This document shows positions 1 to 14,400 of a stretch of DNA of 64,000 nt, piece after piece. The position numbers and the translations under genes are program-made. Source of the DNA: Zychaea mexicana (taxonomy: Eukaryota; Mucoromycota; Mucoromycetes; Mucorales; Lichtheimiaceae); contig NW_026516783.1 of NCBI RefSeq assembly GCF_025766255.1, positions 1 to 64,000 on the forward strand. The letters run 5' to 3'. The notes beneath the pieces were generated by a model. That model was not told where the DNA came from. It worked only from the letters and a program-made list of their open reading frames with translations, and did no database searches. Each line of letters opens with the position of its first letter. Position 1 is the first letter of the stretch.

Positions 1-4
1 TAAA

Positions 5-234
5 TTAAGCCCAGTATTCTCGTTTCTCTCCCACAGCTCCCTGATTGCGCCACTCGACTGGTACTTCTTTAAACGCCCGGATCCTCTCATACTTTGTCAT
101 GTGCATTGGATTGTGCTGCTGACGTTGCAAAGAGTGCTGTCCTTTGTAACTCCACACTATGTTCAAGTGGGTGACGGTATCAAAGTCTGCACCCGGCAAG
201 GTTAAACATAGTTGCTGCAGAGTGACAGAAGCTG
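5..234 (-). CDS. possible 3' terminal exon, product unrecognised
   Basis: On the minus strand an open frame follows a plausible acceptor (CTCTGCAG) and runs about 75 codons to a TAA. The tail is rich in charged and aromatic residues and ends in EYWA. I do not recognise the family. Any upstream exons would lie at higher coordinates; an open stretch at 344-553 on the same strand could contribute, but I could not close a splice between them. It could also be chance coding in a UTR. Confidence 0.25.
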
Positions 235-889
235 ATCACACTCACTGCATATTTTCTGTCTTGTCGACTACTACGACCCCCACCTTTTCATTTCCTCTGT
301 TCATTTGTTGTCTTTTCTTGCGCCATTAGCATCATAAGCAACCTCAACACAGGTCGCTGAAATACAAGTCTGCTGCTAATGTATAAACTGTCGCTGAACT
401 ACCTTTTTCGCTCATCAGAAATGAACGAAAACTACTGTTCTTCTGCTGACTGTCAGAACGTAGGACTTTTACTGGCGTTGCTGGCTTTTGGACACCTGTG
501 ATGTAACAAAGAAAGCACCTGGTATGCATAAACTCTGACTGATGATGGGGCAAATCGCTTTGTTCTCATCGCTGTATCCATACCGTGTAGCATACTGCCG
601 CACGGTGTGTTTTTAGACTGCGTATACTGCATATGTAAAGTAGAGTTGTACGATTGCTTATGAGAGACCCTATTTCCCCTATTCCTTTCAAGAGGAACGT
701 GCTACACAGACATTATATAGACCGAAACATTTCTAAAAGGGGGAGGAGACGAACAATTTGCTTCTTCTGCGTATTTTGTTTCCATTAATTATATTGGAGC
801 AGAATAAAGTTCTATTATTGAAATTTGGACAGAAGAGAGAGAGAGAGAGACAGAAACTATAAAGAAAGGGAGGAAGGGAAAATATAAGA

Positions 890-921
<32 letters not shown>

Positions 922-1066
922 GAAAGACAAGAGGAGTGGTATCAAAAGAGTACAATGTTTCTTTGTTGTTGTTGTTGTTGTTGCTGCTGTTGTTTGGAGT
1001 GAATATGTTTACGAGAGGATGGTGTGTGTTTGATGCGTTATGCGATGCGTATGCGTGTGCTGTTTT
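235..1066. other. gene-poor spacer with simple repeats
   Basis: No supported gene apart from a weak open stretch at 344-553 on the minus strand. The part nearest the next gene holds a GA tract (about 836-850), a TG tract (about 892-914) and a GTT/GCT tract (about 963-992). These lie downstream of the minus-strand DUF7137-type gene, so in or after its 3' UTR. Confidence 0.5.
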
Positions 1067-2249
1067 TTAGTAAAGAAGTCCATAAATGAACATGAAAGAA
1101 GTAACACATGCAACACCAAATGCTACTCCAAGACCGCCAAAGTAATGTGACAATAGCCTGTTGCCAGCATCATAGAAGCACGTTGGGCAATAGTCGGCTA
1201 TACCAAACAAAAAAAAAATCATCAATTGTGTGTGTGTGAGAGCCCTTTTTTCCCTTTCGTAGCTATTTAAACCACTTCGCAATCCAATTCTCCCAGAATA
1301 ATCAAGGCAGGGATACTTACTTCCAGTCAAGGGTCGATAGGACTCTGGATTGTAAAAGGCAATGGTCAAACGGGTAGCGGGAGCCATATAACCGGGTTCG
1401 GCATGCGCGGAGACACCACGCTGATCGTAGAGTTGGATCTGATACATGCCGTTGAACAATGGGGTTTCTGCAGGCACGTCCGAGAGGTGCCAAACAGCGC
1501 TGGTTTCTGCACCGCCCATTTGAGTGATTGTGTAAGTAGCCGACTGAGGGCCGACGGCAGCCAAGGTCAAGTTGACAGGTTGTACCTTCAAGGACTCGAA
1601 TTCCCAACGGAAAGTGACGTTTTCTCGCGAGTCGATGCGGTAGAGGGGCGAGACTGATTTGCTGCCTGTGGGTTCCAAAAACGATACCATGCCGGGATAG
1701 ATGGTGTTGCCGAATGAGCCTGTGGTGGGTAAGCCCGAGAGAGGGTTGTTGCTACCGCCTGACGCTACGCTTTGATTGCCCTGGGGTTGTTGACTTCCAG
1801 CGACCGTATTCGGTGGTGCAGCACCACCACCCGACGAGCCTCCGGCTGCTGGTGCAGATGTAGGTTCAGCTGGTGCGGGTGAGGCATTGTCGGATTCGGC
1901 AGGTTGTTGTCCTAAATTAGAGACAGGTCAAGAGATTCAGTAACTTTTTCTCTCGAATTTTAAACTTTTTTTTCGTCATTGAAGGTGTGGATTGTTGTTG
2001 TTGTTTACCTGGGTCTTGAGGCACTAAAATAATAAAAAGAAACACACACACACACACACACACGCGTGCGCGCGATTCCAGATTAATATTCGATCCAGGT
2101 CATTTCCAGGAGAAAGCAGGGAGGGGGGAATCGTCATCCTGGGCTGAACAAAGAAAAGAATTACCTCGCTTCTCGAATTCGACGGCAGACACGGTCAGTA
2201 CAGATAATAGACATGCGATCAAGAAGAACAATCGAAGCTGACGAAGCAT
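1067..2249 (-). CDS. DUF7137-type secreted/membrane-anchored protein
   Basis: Four exons with closing phases: 2249-2165, 2023-2009 (15 nt), 1911-1321 and 1197-1067. The predicted protein is about 273 aa. It starts with a hydrophobic signal peptide (MLRQLRLFFLIACLL...), followed by a Pro/Ala/Ser/Gly-rich linker. A folded domain follows with the pattern I associate with fungal DUF7137 proteins: a P-x-YRIDS-like start, FRWEFESLKVQPVNLTL, and YQIQLYDQRG...AxPGYMAP. The C-terminus has a cysteine pair and one hydrophobic helix (GVAFGVACVTSFMFIYGLLY). That architecture suggests a type I membrane or GPI-like cell-surface protein of unknown function. The family assignment is from memory of the domain pattern. 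The start was chosen because it begins the signal peptide. Confidence 0.7.
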
Positions 2250-3527
2250 GGTTGAAATGGTGTGTTTGTTTAAAAGGAAGAAAGAGAGAAAAAAAAAAGG
2301 CGGAGAGTGGAGAGCTTTCAACTATGTTAATGTTTTTTTTTGGAATCCTCTCCTCCTTTTCCAGGCATGCGATGATAAAAATAGCAAAATAACACACACA
2401 CACTTTTTTTTTTTTTTTGCTTGACTATGGCGAAAGTGGAAGAGTTCACAACCTGTGCTGCTTAAGAAAAAAAATGCTTAAAATATAAAATAAGCATGTC
2501 GGCTGCAGCTTCATGATACATTATGTGGGGCAGTAGAAGGCTCTCTCTCATTCTCTCTTTCGCTCTCCCTGCAAAATGGATCCTTGACCAGCTAAACAGG
2601 CTGGGCCAAATCAAAGCTCGGTCGGTCGTGAAACTATTTCTGTCTCCGGACTGGAATTCTCGACCGTCCCGTTCCCATAACTCTAAAGTGATCAACCTCT
2701 TCTCCTCCAACGTGCTTATACAGAAACTACCATCATCACCACTTACTGAGAGAATAGATACAATGGCTTTTATATGTGTGTATCAGTTGCTGTGTGCAGC
2801 TATTATATTAGTAACGTTTTTCAAGGAGGTGTGCTTATGAAATTTTCATATTGACTCTAATTCTAAATTGCTATACTACCTGCTCCTTTCTTGTCATATA
2901 CTACATTTACACTATCTGAAGGTATTATTATTATTGTTGTTGCTTGTACAATCAAGGTCTGCAGGAAAGCAAAGGTGTTGTCATCAGCATCCTTTGCTGT
3001 CAGCCATTTTACTCGTTGTCATGATAGTGGATGTACACAGCTTTGGGGATATGAGAGTGATGAACCCGGTACATTACTCGAATGATTATTTACACCGCCT
3101 ATTCCACTCCGATGGACGATCATCCTTTCATTCAAACGTAATCGGCAGTGCAGCTGGACAAACATTAAACCCCGCTCGTTATTAACAGGTCGTCATGCCT
3201 GTGCTTTTGAATACATAGTGCGTACTAAGCAATAAGCGAGAGTTTTCATGTCAGTAATCAATACAATTCTCGGTAAAAATGTCTAATCTTTGATCAGCAG
3301 TAGGAGGGCTAGAGTGTTTGTTTGACATTCAATATAAAAAAGCAACCTGTGCCAGAAAAAGCCCGGTAATGATGTAGACATCATGCAACCAATAATATGA
3401 TTGGTTTACAACGCCATCTGTCTGCATGAATTTCTAACCAACATATAAATAAAAAACCCACGCAGTAGTGTATTTTTTCTCATCCGCAATTCATTCTTCT
3501 TCTTGCAAAGTTTAATATCCATCGATT
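2250..3527. other. spacer, no supported gene
   Basis: Several 60-105 codon open stretches occur on both strands, but none has a coding look, a family match or splice partners. There are CA and T tracts near 2395-2420. The left part is presumably the promoter/5' UTR of the minus-strand gene ending at 1067. Confidence 0.5.
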
Positions 3528-3899
3528 ATGAGCCAGAAATACAAGGTGACAATGGAAACTGTCGAGGACACGGGTGAACCCATGATACGAGACGGCAGCA
3601 AGCCCACATTTGATCTCGACGTACTCGGTCATCCATCGCACGACGCAAGAGCTCCTTCTGAGGAAGAGAACCTTAGCTGGGTAAATAAGTGCGAGTAAAG
3701 ACACATACATAGAACAGTCTGCTCACGGAATAACAAAATCTGGTCTCTTATGTACTGTTCCGCATATTATAAAAAACAGAAAGAGGTGGATAAGATGGAA
3801 GAAAAAGCACGTCAGGAGCGACAAAACAGTCAAGACGAGCAAAACAATGCGCATGAAACGGCACAAATGGTTGATGACTTTATCCGCTATCGAAAATAG
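3528..3899 (+). CDS. small hydrophilic protein, 90 aa, unrecognised
   Basis: Two exons, 3528-3680 and 3780-3899, joined in phase 0 by a 99-nt GT-AG intron (GTAAAT...AACAG). The 90-aa product starts MSQKYKVTMETVEDTG and ends MVDDFIRYRK. The first half is acidic and the second half is a Gln/Glu/Asn-rich amphipathic stretch, probably helical. There is no signal peptide or membrane segment. The clean splice and charged composition argue that it is real. I do not recognise a family, so no function is offered. Confidence 0.55.
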
Positions 3900-4148
3900 T
3901 TAGCGAAAATACAAAAAAAAAAAAAAAAAAAGTATCTGAATAAAGTGTATATTTTCGAAGCGAAATGTTATATGAAGAAGACAAAAAGGAGAGACTATTA
4001 GAGTGGTTTCTAGTAGCAGTAGCTGTATGTAGTCTTTTGGGATGATTTTGGTTCTTTACAATTTATGGTACTGTAATGGTGAAAAGACAAGCATAAAAAG
4101 TTAGCAGCTAGCAAGTAATAGCTCTGTTCTCTATCTCTTTCTTTACCT

Positions 4149-5684
4149 TTATTTTTTGCCCAGCTCTTCTTTAACGTCGTCGTCGTCGTCGTCGTCGTCA
4201 TCGGATTCTTCTTGGTTATACTGTGACAATACACGACCCATCGCCTTAAATTCAAACGAAAGCGCCTGTTGTCCTTGTTCAATCATTTGCTCGGTCATTC
4301 GGAACAGGCGACAAAACTGTTCGTCCTGTTCCCACTCATCGTCTGACAGATCGGTCTTTTCTACAGGCAAAGGCAGTGGTGGTGGCGGTCCAATAGGATG
4401 TTGTCCACTGATTTGGGTGTTGGTAGGGAGGTCACCCTTATGTATCGCACGATGTTTCCCTCCTCTCTCTCTCTCTCTCTTTTTTGTCTATACCGTCAGA
4501 CCTTTTGTGGGGACCGGTTGATGAATTTTACCTTATTTGACTTTTCATTTTTGCAACTTCGGATGCTTGCTTACGTACAGTGGCCTCTAGCATGGAATTG
4601 ACAGCGAGCAAGGATCGATTCGATATTTCCAAGTCGGCAATCTATTATTGCACACGTTTGTGCCATTAGATTTCTTTAACATTGCCTCGATTTCTTTTTT
4701 TGAAATAACTTTCTTTACCTTTCTATTGACCCGAGCTTCATTGACTTCTTCATCTTCTTCTTCTTCATCATCATCATCACTTGGATCTTGACCAAGATCA
4801 TTTTCTTGATCGGAAAGCTCATCCGGACTTTCTTCATGGATGTTTGAGCTACTGGCACTAAGGATCGATTCATCAGGTTTGGCAATAGCACCGGCAACGT
4901 TCCGAACCGTACTGGTAGCACGCGATGAGGATGATGACGGTGATGTTGGTTGCTGTTGTGGACGACGCGGTGAATGTTGCTGTGACACCAGACCAGCAGG
5001 AGGTACAGCAAGTGTTTTGGCGCGCGAGGGGGGTTTGTATATTTCAAAGTGTGGGCGTGTTGTTGATGCATGTACTGATGATGAGGATGAGTTTGTTGAG
5101 GTAGAAGAAATACTGTGGAAGGGCAATTGTTGATGGTGGGGTGGTGGTGGGGAGGGTGGTAAAACTGTTGCTGTTGGCGAAGAAGAAGAAGAAGATGATG
5201 ATGATGATGATGCAGCAGCAGTAATATGAGTGGAGCCAGGGGAAGAAATAGGGGCTCGTCTACTCGAAGAAGTGTCTATTATGCTGAATGTTTTTGAAGA
5301 GCGTGGCTGTTGTTGTTGATGTTGTGGCGGAGAAGGTGGATGATAAATGTTCAATGCAGGTTTATGATGAGACAGATTGACGGTATCATGGACTTTGGTA
5401 GTAGAAGTGACTCGAGGAGCTTTATGGAAACGCGGTTGTTGATTCTGCTGCTGCTGGCTATATTGGTGAGTACTGCTATTGTGGCTGTTGCCGTAGTGGT
5501 GGTGGTGATTATTTTGCTGTTGTTGTTGTTGTTGTTGTTGTTGCTGATAGTATGTTGTAGGTGGAGCGCTTACAAAACTGGCTTGGGAAGATGACGATAC
5601 CCGTGATGTCGGTTTTTGTGGCATAAAGCTATGAGACGGCCGTACAATATTGACAGCTTTGGGTGGTGCAGTTTCTTTCGCCAT
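4149..5684 (-). CDS. Ser/Gln-rich protein with C-terminal coiled coil and acidic tail
   Basis: Three exons: 5684-4719, 4641-4532 and 4407-4149, about 444 aa. The N-terminal 300 residues are low complexity, with runs of Gln, His, Ser and Pro, then an acidic DDDDEEEEDEE block. The most protein-like part spans exons 1-3: VNRK|IADLEISNRSLLAVNSMLEATVRKQ, a coiled-coil pattern I have a vague memory of from uncharacterised fungal proteins. A compact domain (SDDEWEQDEQFCRLFRMTEQMIEQGQ...) and a poly-Asp tail follow. Intron 1 (4718-4642, 77 nt) is inferred. Read through, it stays open for a while and ends in a truncated C-terminus. Spliced, it joins the coiled coil in frame. Function unknown; a scaffold or regulatory role would be a guess. 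Confidence 0.6.
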
Positions 5685-6163
5685 GACTTTTTCTTTTTGG
5701 TTCGAAATTTCGATAGTGTGTTCCGGTTGTTAAGTTGATTGAGGGGAGGATACAGTATAAAGCTTGTATATCAAGTTGGGGTAGTAGGAATGGTATAGAG
5801 GCGAGCACCGAGAAAAAAAAAAGGAGAAAAAGGGAGAAAGAAAAGATGTATTAAAAGATGAAAGCGAAATGAGACTAGTTTATACCAATGGTAAAGGATT
5901 CATTGGGATTATAACAATGAAGTAGTGGTTTATAACAGTTTTCTATAGAAAAAAAGTCACCCCTTGTTTGCTCTCTGCCCACACTTTTTGCCCCGAGAGC
6001 GAGAGATGGAAGAGAGAGAGGCAAGAAAATCTTTCGATATAAGAAATTGGGGTGACACAAGGTTTCTACCTTTGGTGGCTGTAGATCCCCGGACCGCATT
6101 GGATTCCTTTTCTACAGATGTATGTTTGTGTGTGTGTGTATGTACAGTATAGTAATAATGATG

Positions 6164-6194
<31 letters not shown>

Positions 6195-6264
6195 AGCTTT
6201 TGTTCAGGATAGTATAGGTAGTAGTGTTTCCCTTCTTTTGTACTATGCTCTTCAAACCAACTTT
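5685..6264. repeat. spacer with an AGT/ACT trinucleotide tract
   Basis: About 580 bp between the promoter side of the Ser/Gln-rich gene and the 3' end of the CENP-L-like gene. It contains a TG run near 6126-6140 and a perfect run of about ten AGT units at roughly 6164-6195. No gene is supported here; long open frames across the AGT tract are artefacts of the repeat. Confidence 0.6.
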
Positions 6265-7717
6265 TCAATGCTCTGTAGAACCAATTTCGCAAAAATCCTC
6301 CAACAGTCGAATGACTTGTGCTTTGGATATATTGGACATCAACTGCATAGAAAGAAAACAACACCTCGACGTTAGCTGGGAGAAATCGCGGACGAAAACA
6401 TTTCAATTACCTTGAGTTTGTTTTGGGAGATATCGATATAAGCGATAGGCGTTCCTATCCTCGTTAACCGAAGTGCTCCTAATTGCAGTCTCATGCTGTT
6501 GTGTACTTGTGTCTGGATGGCGTCGAGCAGGGATATATTGCTTGCCCTGATACTAATAAAAGGAGGCATGAATATACCACATCCTTGCTTGCTGTGTGAG
6601 ATCAACTAAGAGAGAGAGGTTTAAAAAAACTTTACACTGCAAAGATGTTCATAATGTCTGGGACGCTCATTGCAATATTAATGGTAGAAAGGTCTCTGGT
6701 TCCGGATACTGTGAGTTCAAGCTCTAGTTTTGAATTCCTTGCTGCGATATTTTTGTTCGCAACTAAAAAGAAAAGGCTCAATTACTCTCTTTCACATTCC
6801 ATCACCTTAGCATTATATTCTTTCTTACCTATGATACGTTCGTTTTCGCTTGGAGGAAGATCAAACAATTGGCCGGCCCACCATTCAGTGATATTGCTCA
6901 GTATATTAGGCGTTAGATTGAGTAGTCTGACATGGCAATCCAGCGAACGCTCAAGCCATGTCTGAATCTCCAACCACACAATACGGGTTGCTCGTACAAG
7001 TAACAGTGGATAAGAGCAGAATACTAACACACACACAAACATCAAAACTTGAATTAACGATGCCCTTTTCCTTTCCATCCTTCCCACTTACGATCACTGT
7101 TTTCTGGCTGTTCTTTGTTTGGAAGCATAATGACTGAACCTCCAATCTCTTTTTGAAGGCGATCCATCTTGATCCTGACAACAATCTCAATCGGTGTAAA
7201 TGCTAAATATAAAAAAAGGTGGGTTGAGTGTGTGAGCTTTGTTTTACACTTGTTTTGGTCTTGAGGCATTGACATACGAGAATCCCATTGTTCGATTGGA
7301 CATGTGTTGAACTGTACGCTTAATATTTGACCCTTTGATCTTGTTGGCTGTTGATACTTGGACGTAGAGGATTGAGTCGTTTCACGTTCCTTGGGCAAGC
7401 GTAATTGTAAATTCGAGCACAATGCCACTTTGAGTGAGTCTTCGCTTTTTTTTCGTGCTCGTCTTTCAGTTTGGAATGCATGGAATAATGTTGCTTGGTA
7501 GGTGTCGAATGTTTTATCGACGAGTTTCGCTAAATGCAAAAGAAATTTTAAAAGTTTTAATTTGTTTTTTTGCAATAAATATCAAGTGAAAATCCCCACC
7601 GTCGAAACAAAAAAGAAGGGGGGGGGTAAACAGTTCCTTTCATGAATGGTGCAACTGTACCATACCTAATCCCGTTTCTTCATTGTCTTCCGTTTGCCGT
7701 TGAATGCGGGTGCTCAT
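6265..7717 (-). CDS. CENP-L-like (Iml3/Fta1 family) kinetochore protein, candidate
   Basis: Seven exons with closing phases: 7717-7666, 7529-7248, 7202-7092, 7023-6829, 6762-6638, 6605-6411 and 6342-6265. The product is 345 aa, close to the length I recall for vertebrate CENP-L. The best match to that family is in the second half: a tryptophan-rich helix (TRIVWLEIQTWLERSLDCHV), an LTPNILSNITEWWAGQLFD segment, a LGALRLTRIGTPIAYIDIS strand pair and a short C-terminal helix. CENP-L proteins sit in the constitutive centromere-associated network with CENP-N and help build the inner kinetochore on CENP-A chromatin. The assignment rests on remembered domain pattern and length, so it is a candidate only. 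The gene structure is better supported than the name. Confidence 0.5.
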
Positions 7718-9263
7718 TTTTTGTTTGAAAGAAAAGAAACGCGCTTGCTGATGCACAAAAGTAGGAAATTTTGGGAAACGCGTTGTTGCGCCGCTCCGCT
7801 TTCTTCGTACCTGAAGCAACATTAAGCAACTCTTTAAAGGCGCGTAAAATTGATAGCTGCGATAACGCGGTTGTTTATACGCAATTATAGGCCTACTGCT
7901 AGCTACCAAATCAGCTTTTATTTGAGGTTACATTTTACAGATACAAGCGGTTAAATGATACGTTTGATTATACGTATTAAAACACACTTAGCAGATTGAC
8001 GTTGGGGCGAACACAATATTACGAGCGTAGTTATTGAGAAAACTAAGATAATCATTACTATTTATGCTGATGACAGTGCTAATAGTAATGATATTACATA
8101 TTTAGTGACCTCAGCCTGTATATATTTTAACAGATGATAGCGCTTCCTTCAGAGAACGCTGCACATTTCAAAAAGCTAAACTTTGCGCGTATATCATGTA
8201 TAACTTTGGATGAGAAGTTTAAGAGCAACGTGTTGCGCTAACCGTAATACAACTACAGCTTTCGCTCAAGTGTGAATTGGGGAAAGGTAGCACATCTCGA
8301 CTGGTTCAAATGAAACCAACGAAAAAGAACCGGTTCTCCGACTGTCCCTGTTTCTGTCCACACATTTCGGAATATGCACAAACAATCGTCAAGTCCGATG
8401 TTGAAAACATCCCACTGAAATTGACAGACGTCGGCACGGCTATTTATCCAACCAACCAATTCCGTCGGTCCGAGTGGGACGAGAGACATGTTTCCTTTGA
8501 CAGGGACGGAATAATCTGATCCTGTCTGTGTGTCCATAATCGACCCTACTAATGACTTGATGGGGGCATCAAGGGCACAAAAAAGTGGGTCCTTTTGAAA
8601 AGTGATCGTGATGTACTACCACAAGTTGCTTTTTAGCGGGAAGGGTCCAGTTTTTTCGCAAAGCGACCCGGCCGAGTAACATGAAACAATAAGCGCTCTA
8701 TGTCAAATTCCAGTCTTTCCATTTTTTTGGCACGCTGCCCGTTGTGGGGGGTGTGTTGTATTCAACCCGTTGGATTTCTGAGCCGAAAGAAGTGCAATAG
8801 CAAAACATGAGATTGTCTTAGCGTCCGTTCTTACCACACACACACAAACACTTTTTTGTGTTTATAGGTGGAAAGAGGACCGGTGAATTGCATATTTGTT
8901 ATATTATATCTGTGAAAGAAAAGAAGAAAAAAAAAAGAAAAAAAGGCCGTTGCTATGGTAACCTAGCTTACTGGAACTGTATCTTCCTTTGAAGACCCCG
9001 CAAAAAAGTTAGACTTTGTTCATTCTTTTTTTTTCTCTCTTCTTTTCTGTTTCCTTTTTGTTTTCCACCATTCTTGTCACGAGAAAATCACCTTGTCACG
9101 AGAGAATTACTACAACAAGCGCATTGACGCAAATAAAACAGCAAGCAAGAGAAAGAAAGAAAGAAAAAAGCCTCATTCCAAACCCATTGCATCTGGGGAA
9201 AACGCTTTCCGCAACAAAAAAGAAAAAGAACCCTTCTCTTCTTTCTCTCTCCCCACTCCCTTC

Positions 9264-9294
<31 letters not shown>

Positions 9295-9366
9295 TCTCTC
9301 TCTTCTTCCTTCTTTCTCCATTCTCGCCCCTCCTCCTCCTCCTTCTTTCTTTATTTTCAACCATAA
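7718..9366. other. spacer upstream of the PKA gene
   Basis: The only notable open stretch is at 8253-8537, where both strands are open (94 codons minus, 80 plus). I cannot choose between them or recognise either. The right part (9010-9366) is pyrimidine-rich, with a CT run at about 9264-9292, and is probably the PKA promoter/5' leader. No ATG opens the PKA frame here, so a short upstream coding exon may be hidden in this stretch. Confidence 0.45.
9264..9292. repeat. CT dinucleotide tract
   Basis: Uninterrupted CT repeat in the pyrimidine-rich leader upstream of the PKA gene. Similar CT/GA/CA tracts recur at 836-850, 2042-2062, 4462-4479, 11484-11502, 23467-23492 and 61370-61393. Such tracts are frequent throughout this genome segment, mostly in introns and flanks. 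Confidence 0.8.
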
Positions 9367-11408
<2,042 letters not shown>

Positions 11409-14400
11409 ATTATTCTCTCTATTTCTAACTCTAGACCCTCTCGTCATATTGTCTTTGTTTTTCTCTTTCCACTTCGTACAAAACACACACACACACACAC
11501 ACAAATTCGCTCTCTTCTTTACTTAGATGTTAATATCCTAATCCCCTTTCCTTCTTTCTCCTTCACCCACTTCACTGCCATTACAACAACTCCAACCCGC
11601 TCTGTGTAACCATTTCTTTTGCCGACCGCTCACACACGTTCTCTTTTTTTTTTTGCCATGTGCCACTCCTACCTAAAATATACAAATTTGTTTGGGACGC
11701 AAAAACTATATCCCACTATTCAACAACAAGAAGGGGCGTTCTATTTACTCGGGTAAACAATGTTTCGTGTTGTAATGCAGATGTGAGGAACCCCAACAGC
11801 TTGGTCAAAAGTATATAATGAATTGCATCATCGATCTTTTATGATCACGAAACGGTAGTGTATATCAAATCACGCGTAATCACATTCATCGATCCGCTTT
11901 TCTGGACCCCGTGATTGCAGATATATCTAACGTGTGTATTGCTAGACTATACACATAACTTATAGCTTTGTACCGAAAGAATGAGAGGTAAAGGCAGATA
12001 TAAATGGAGCGACGAGATCTCATAATGTATGTGTGTATATTCGAGAAAGTGTTTCTTATAGTACTAAATACACAGTGCAATCGACGAAATTATATATATC
12101 GCTACCTTAACTTCCTTACGTTCAAGAGCAAACGACGATGAAAATAAATACAATGTTTTATTGGATATTAAATGCTTTTATTCAAGGGATGCACTAAATG
12201 GATTTAGAATTTGTTATCTCAAATGTATCGATAGCTTTTGTAACAGCGGTCTCCTTTCTTTATAACTATTGCAAATCGACTTGTTGCAATTGGTACAATG
12301 TGTGCCGCTTCGGCGAATTGTATGCCTGAGAGAATCGCATACTTGTTGGGTAAATCATCAACCAAAGCCTAACATTGCATTTGTTTTATGTCCGTGCAAA
12401 TACATGGCAAACTGTCTAGCACCAAGTCGCAGGAGGAAAAAATCGTACATGTAGCTATTTGACTATTAAAAAAAACCGCGCAGCCGAAACAGCCTTTCTC
12501 GAACGGGATAAAACACGATAAAATCCACAAGATGTCTGCACAGGCACAAGTGTTAAAAGCACATATATACCACGTTGAGCCCATGCAACATCGCTCCAAG
12601 AAGGTGAATTAGCGTACTACTTGTCAATCGTTCCGCTTTGCGGGACTCTTAAAGCACAGAATTGAAAGACCTTTTGCCGCAGAATTTAACCCTTTCAAAG
12701 TGTCGATAGGCTTATCCTAATCGATGATGGTGATGATGACTGAGAGGAAAAAAAAAAGCCTCGCCAATGCCTTTTCACTGCTCGTACGCGTATACATGCA
12801 CGTGTATATAAGAAGGAAAATGTCACTGCGTATCCGGTCGTCGTCTTGGTTGTTGATATACAATTTTTTTGGCCATGCTATCAAATTTATACTAAATATT
12901 GGAAATCCTTGTACATCCGTTGGACGATACCCTATGTGAGCATAATAAATCTGTTTTCGTCGCCTTGGTGTGCTGGCTGGAAAGTGCGTGAAGGTCAACG
13001 AAGTTTTGTCTTGTGAAATTTTTTTATCTGCAATCATGGTGCGAAGATTGGTTTCTTTAAAAATAGGACAGCGCACAGTACCCGTGTTCGTGCTCAACGA
13101 GGAGCCCGGAACCACCTCATACATGATCTACGCCATAGCTAAGGAGTAATCGCTGGTTTCGGCACCTGTGGGGGGAAGGGGGAACAAACCTTGTGTGGTG
13201 GCAGAAAATGGACGATTTACTCAAAAATTTTACCGTCCTCGGTAAAACTTTCATGTAAATATTGTACTGTTTCATATGTTACAGCTTCTGATAGCATGGT
13301 TTCTTACATGTGATTCATTGACTTATTAGAATGCTCTATGCAAAACTGGAGTAATATGACACAAGAGACTGTTTGACAATGTTCTGAGCAAAATAGCTTC
13401 AGAAAAGCGAGGCAAATAAGCATACATACAAATTTGACGATAACCTAAAAAAGTAGTAAAAAGAAGTATAACAAAGGCAGGAGAGAAAGAAAAGCACATA
13501 TCTTTTGCATCCTTGTATGTGACATAGATGCTCGTATACGGTTACAACACTTGGCAACAGTATAGGATATAAGCACTAAATAAGTAGTTGCATCACGCTC
13601 TCTGTTTTATTGCGATTCGTTCGCGTTCGTTTGCGTTGGCACAAAAAGTGGTAAATTATTGGGCAAACCGCGATTAAGTTTCTAGAACCCCCATTATATT
13701 TATATATTTACTAGGTGTAAGCTGTGGTAGCAGATGCCAGTGCGACACTGACTTATACTGACAAATTAAGTTCGATACCTCATAGTGTGCACGCATAATA
13801 TATGCACACAATGCATGATGCAGTGCAGCATAGTCGATCAAAGTCGTTTTCTGCGTGGTACAAAATGCTTATTGTTGTATAGTCTACACATCGTGTTTGA
13901 TATGATACGCTTATTCAAGTAGCGCCTTGTTGCTCCTGCTTTACGAATTAGCTTGATATATGAACAAAGCAATAAAGCTCATAGTTTTTTCTGCTGATAA
14001 TCCGTCATTGTCATTATGTTTGGGTTCTTAGGAAGACAATTCGTCTCATGAATGTTTATAGTGATGTTTACTGGAGCAAAGCGACAACTGTTCCTAATCC
14101 GAGCTAGATCAAACATATTGAGCTGTCAAAATCAAATCCGGCTATTGCGATTTTGACGGTAGTTGACAACTTACAATCCACACCCATTCGTTACTGGTTT
14201 CGGCAAACATGGCAAAGAAAAGGACCCTGTAGTACAAAATACATTTAGAGTGACTATGTATCTGAATTTGCACAATTTTTCGCAGGCTAGAAAGTAGCAT
14301 CAAGGATGAGGGGGGGTAAAATATCATTACTTTAGTCTTATTTGCTACAAACAGTGAGCAGTGTTGGATAAATGACGGCATCCGCAAGATATGTGCAGTA

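Noticed and set aside
5310..5594. Leucine/valine-rich 94-codon plus frame that looks like a membrane protein
   Set aside because: Antisense of the poly-Gln/His tract in the minus-strand gene; CAG/CAC repeats read backwards give poly-Leu/Val.
6118..6195. AGT trinucleotide tract considered as a CRISPR-like or satellite array
   Set aside because: A simple perfect microsatellite without spacers; this is a eukaryotic nuclear sequence.
12717..13149. 135-codon minus frame and 37-codon plus frame
   Set aside because: They overlap on opposite strands, have no splice partners or family signal, and neither outranks the other.
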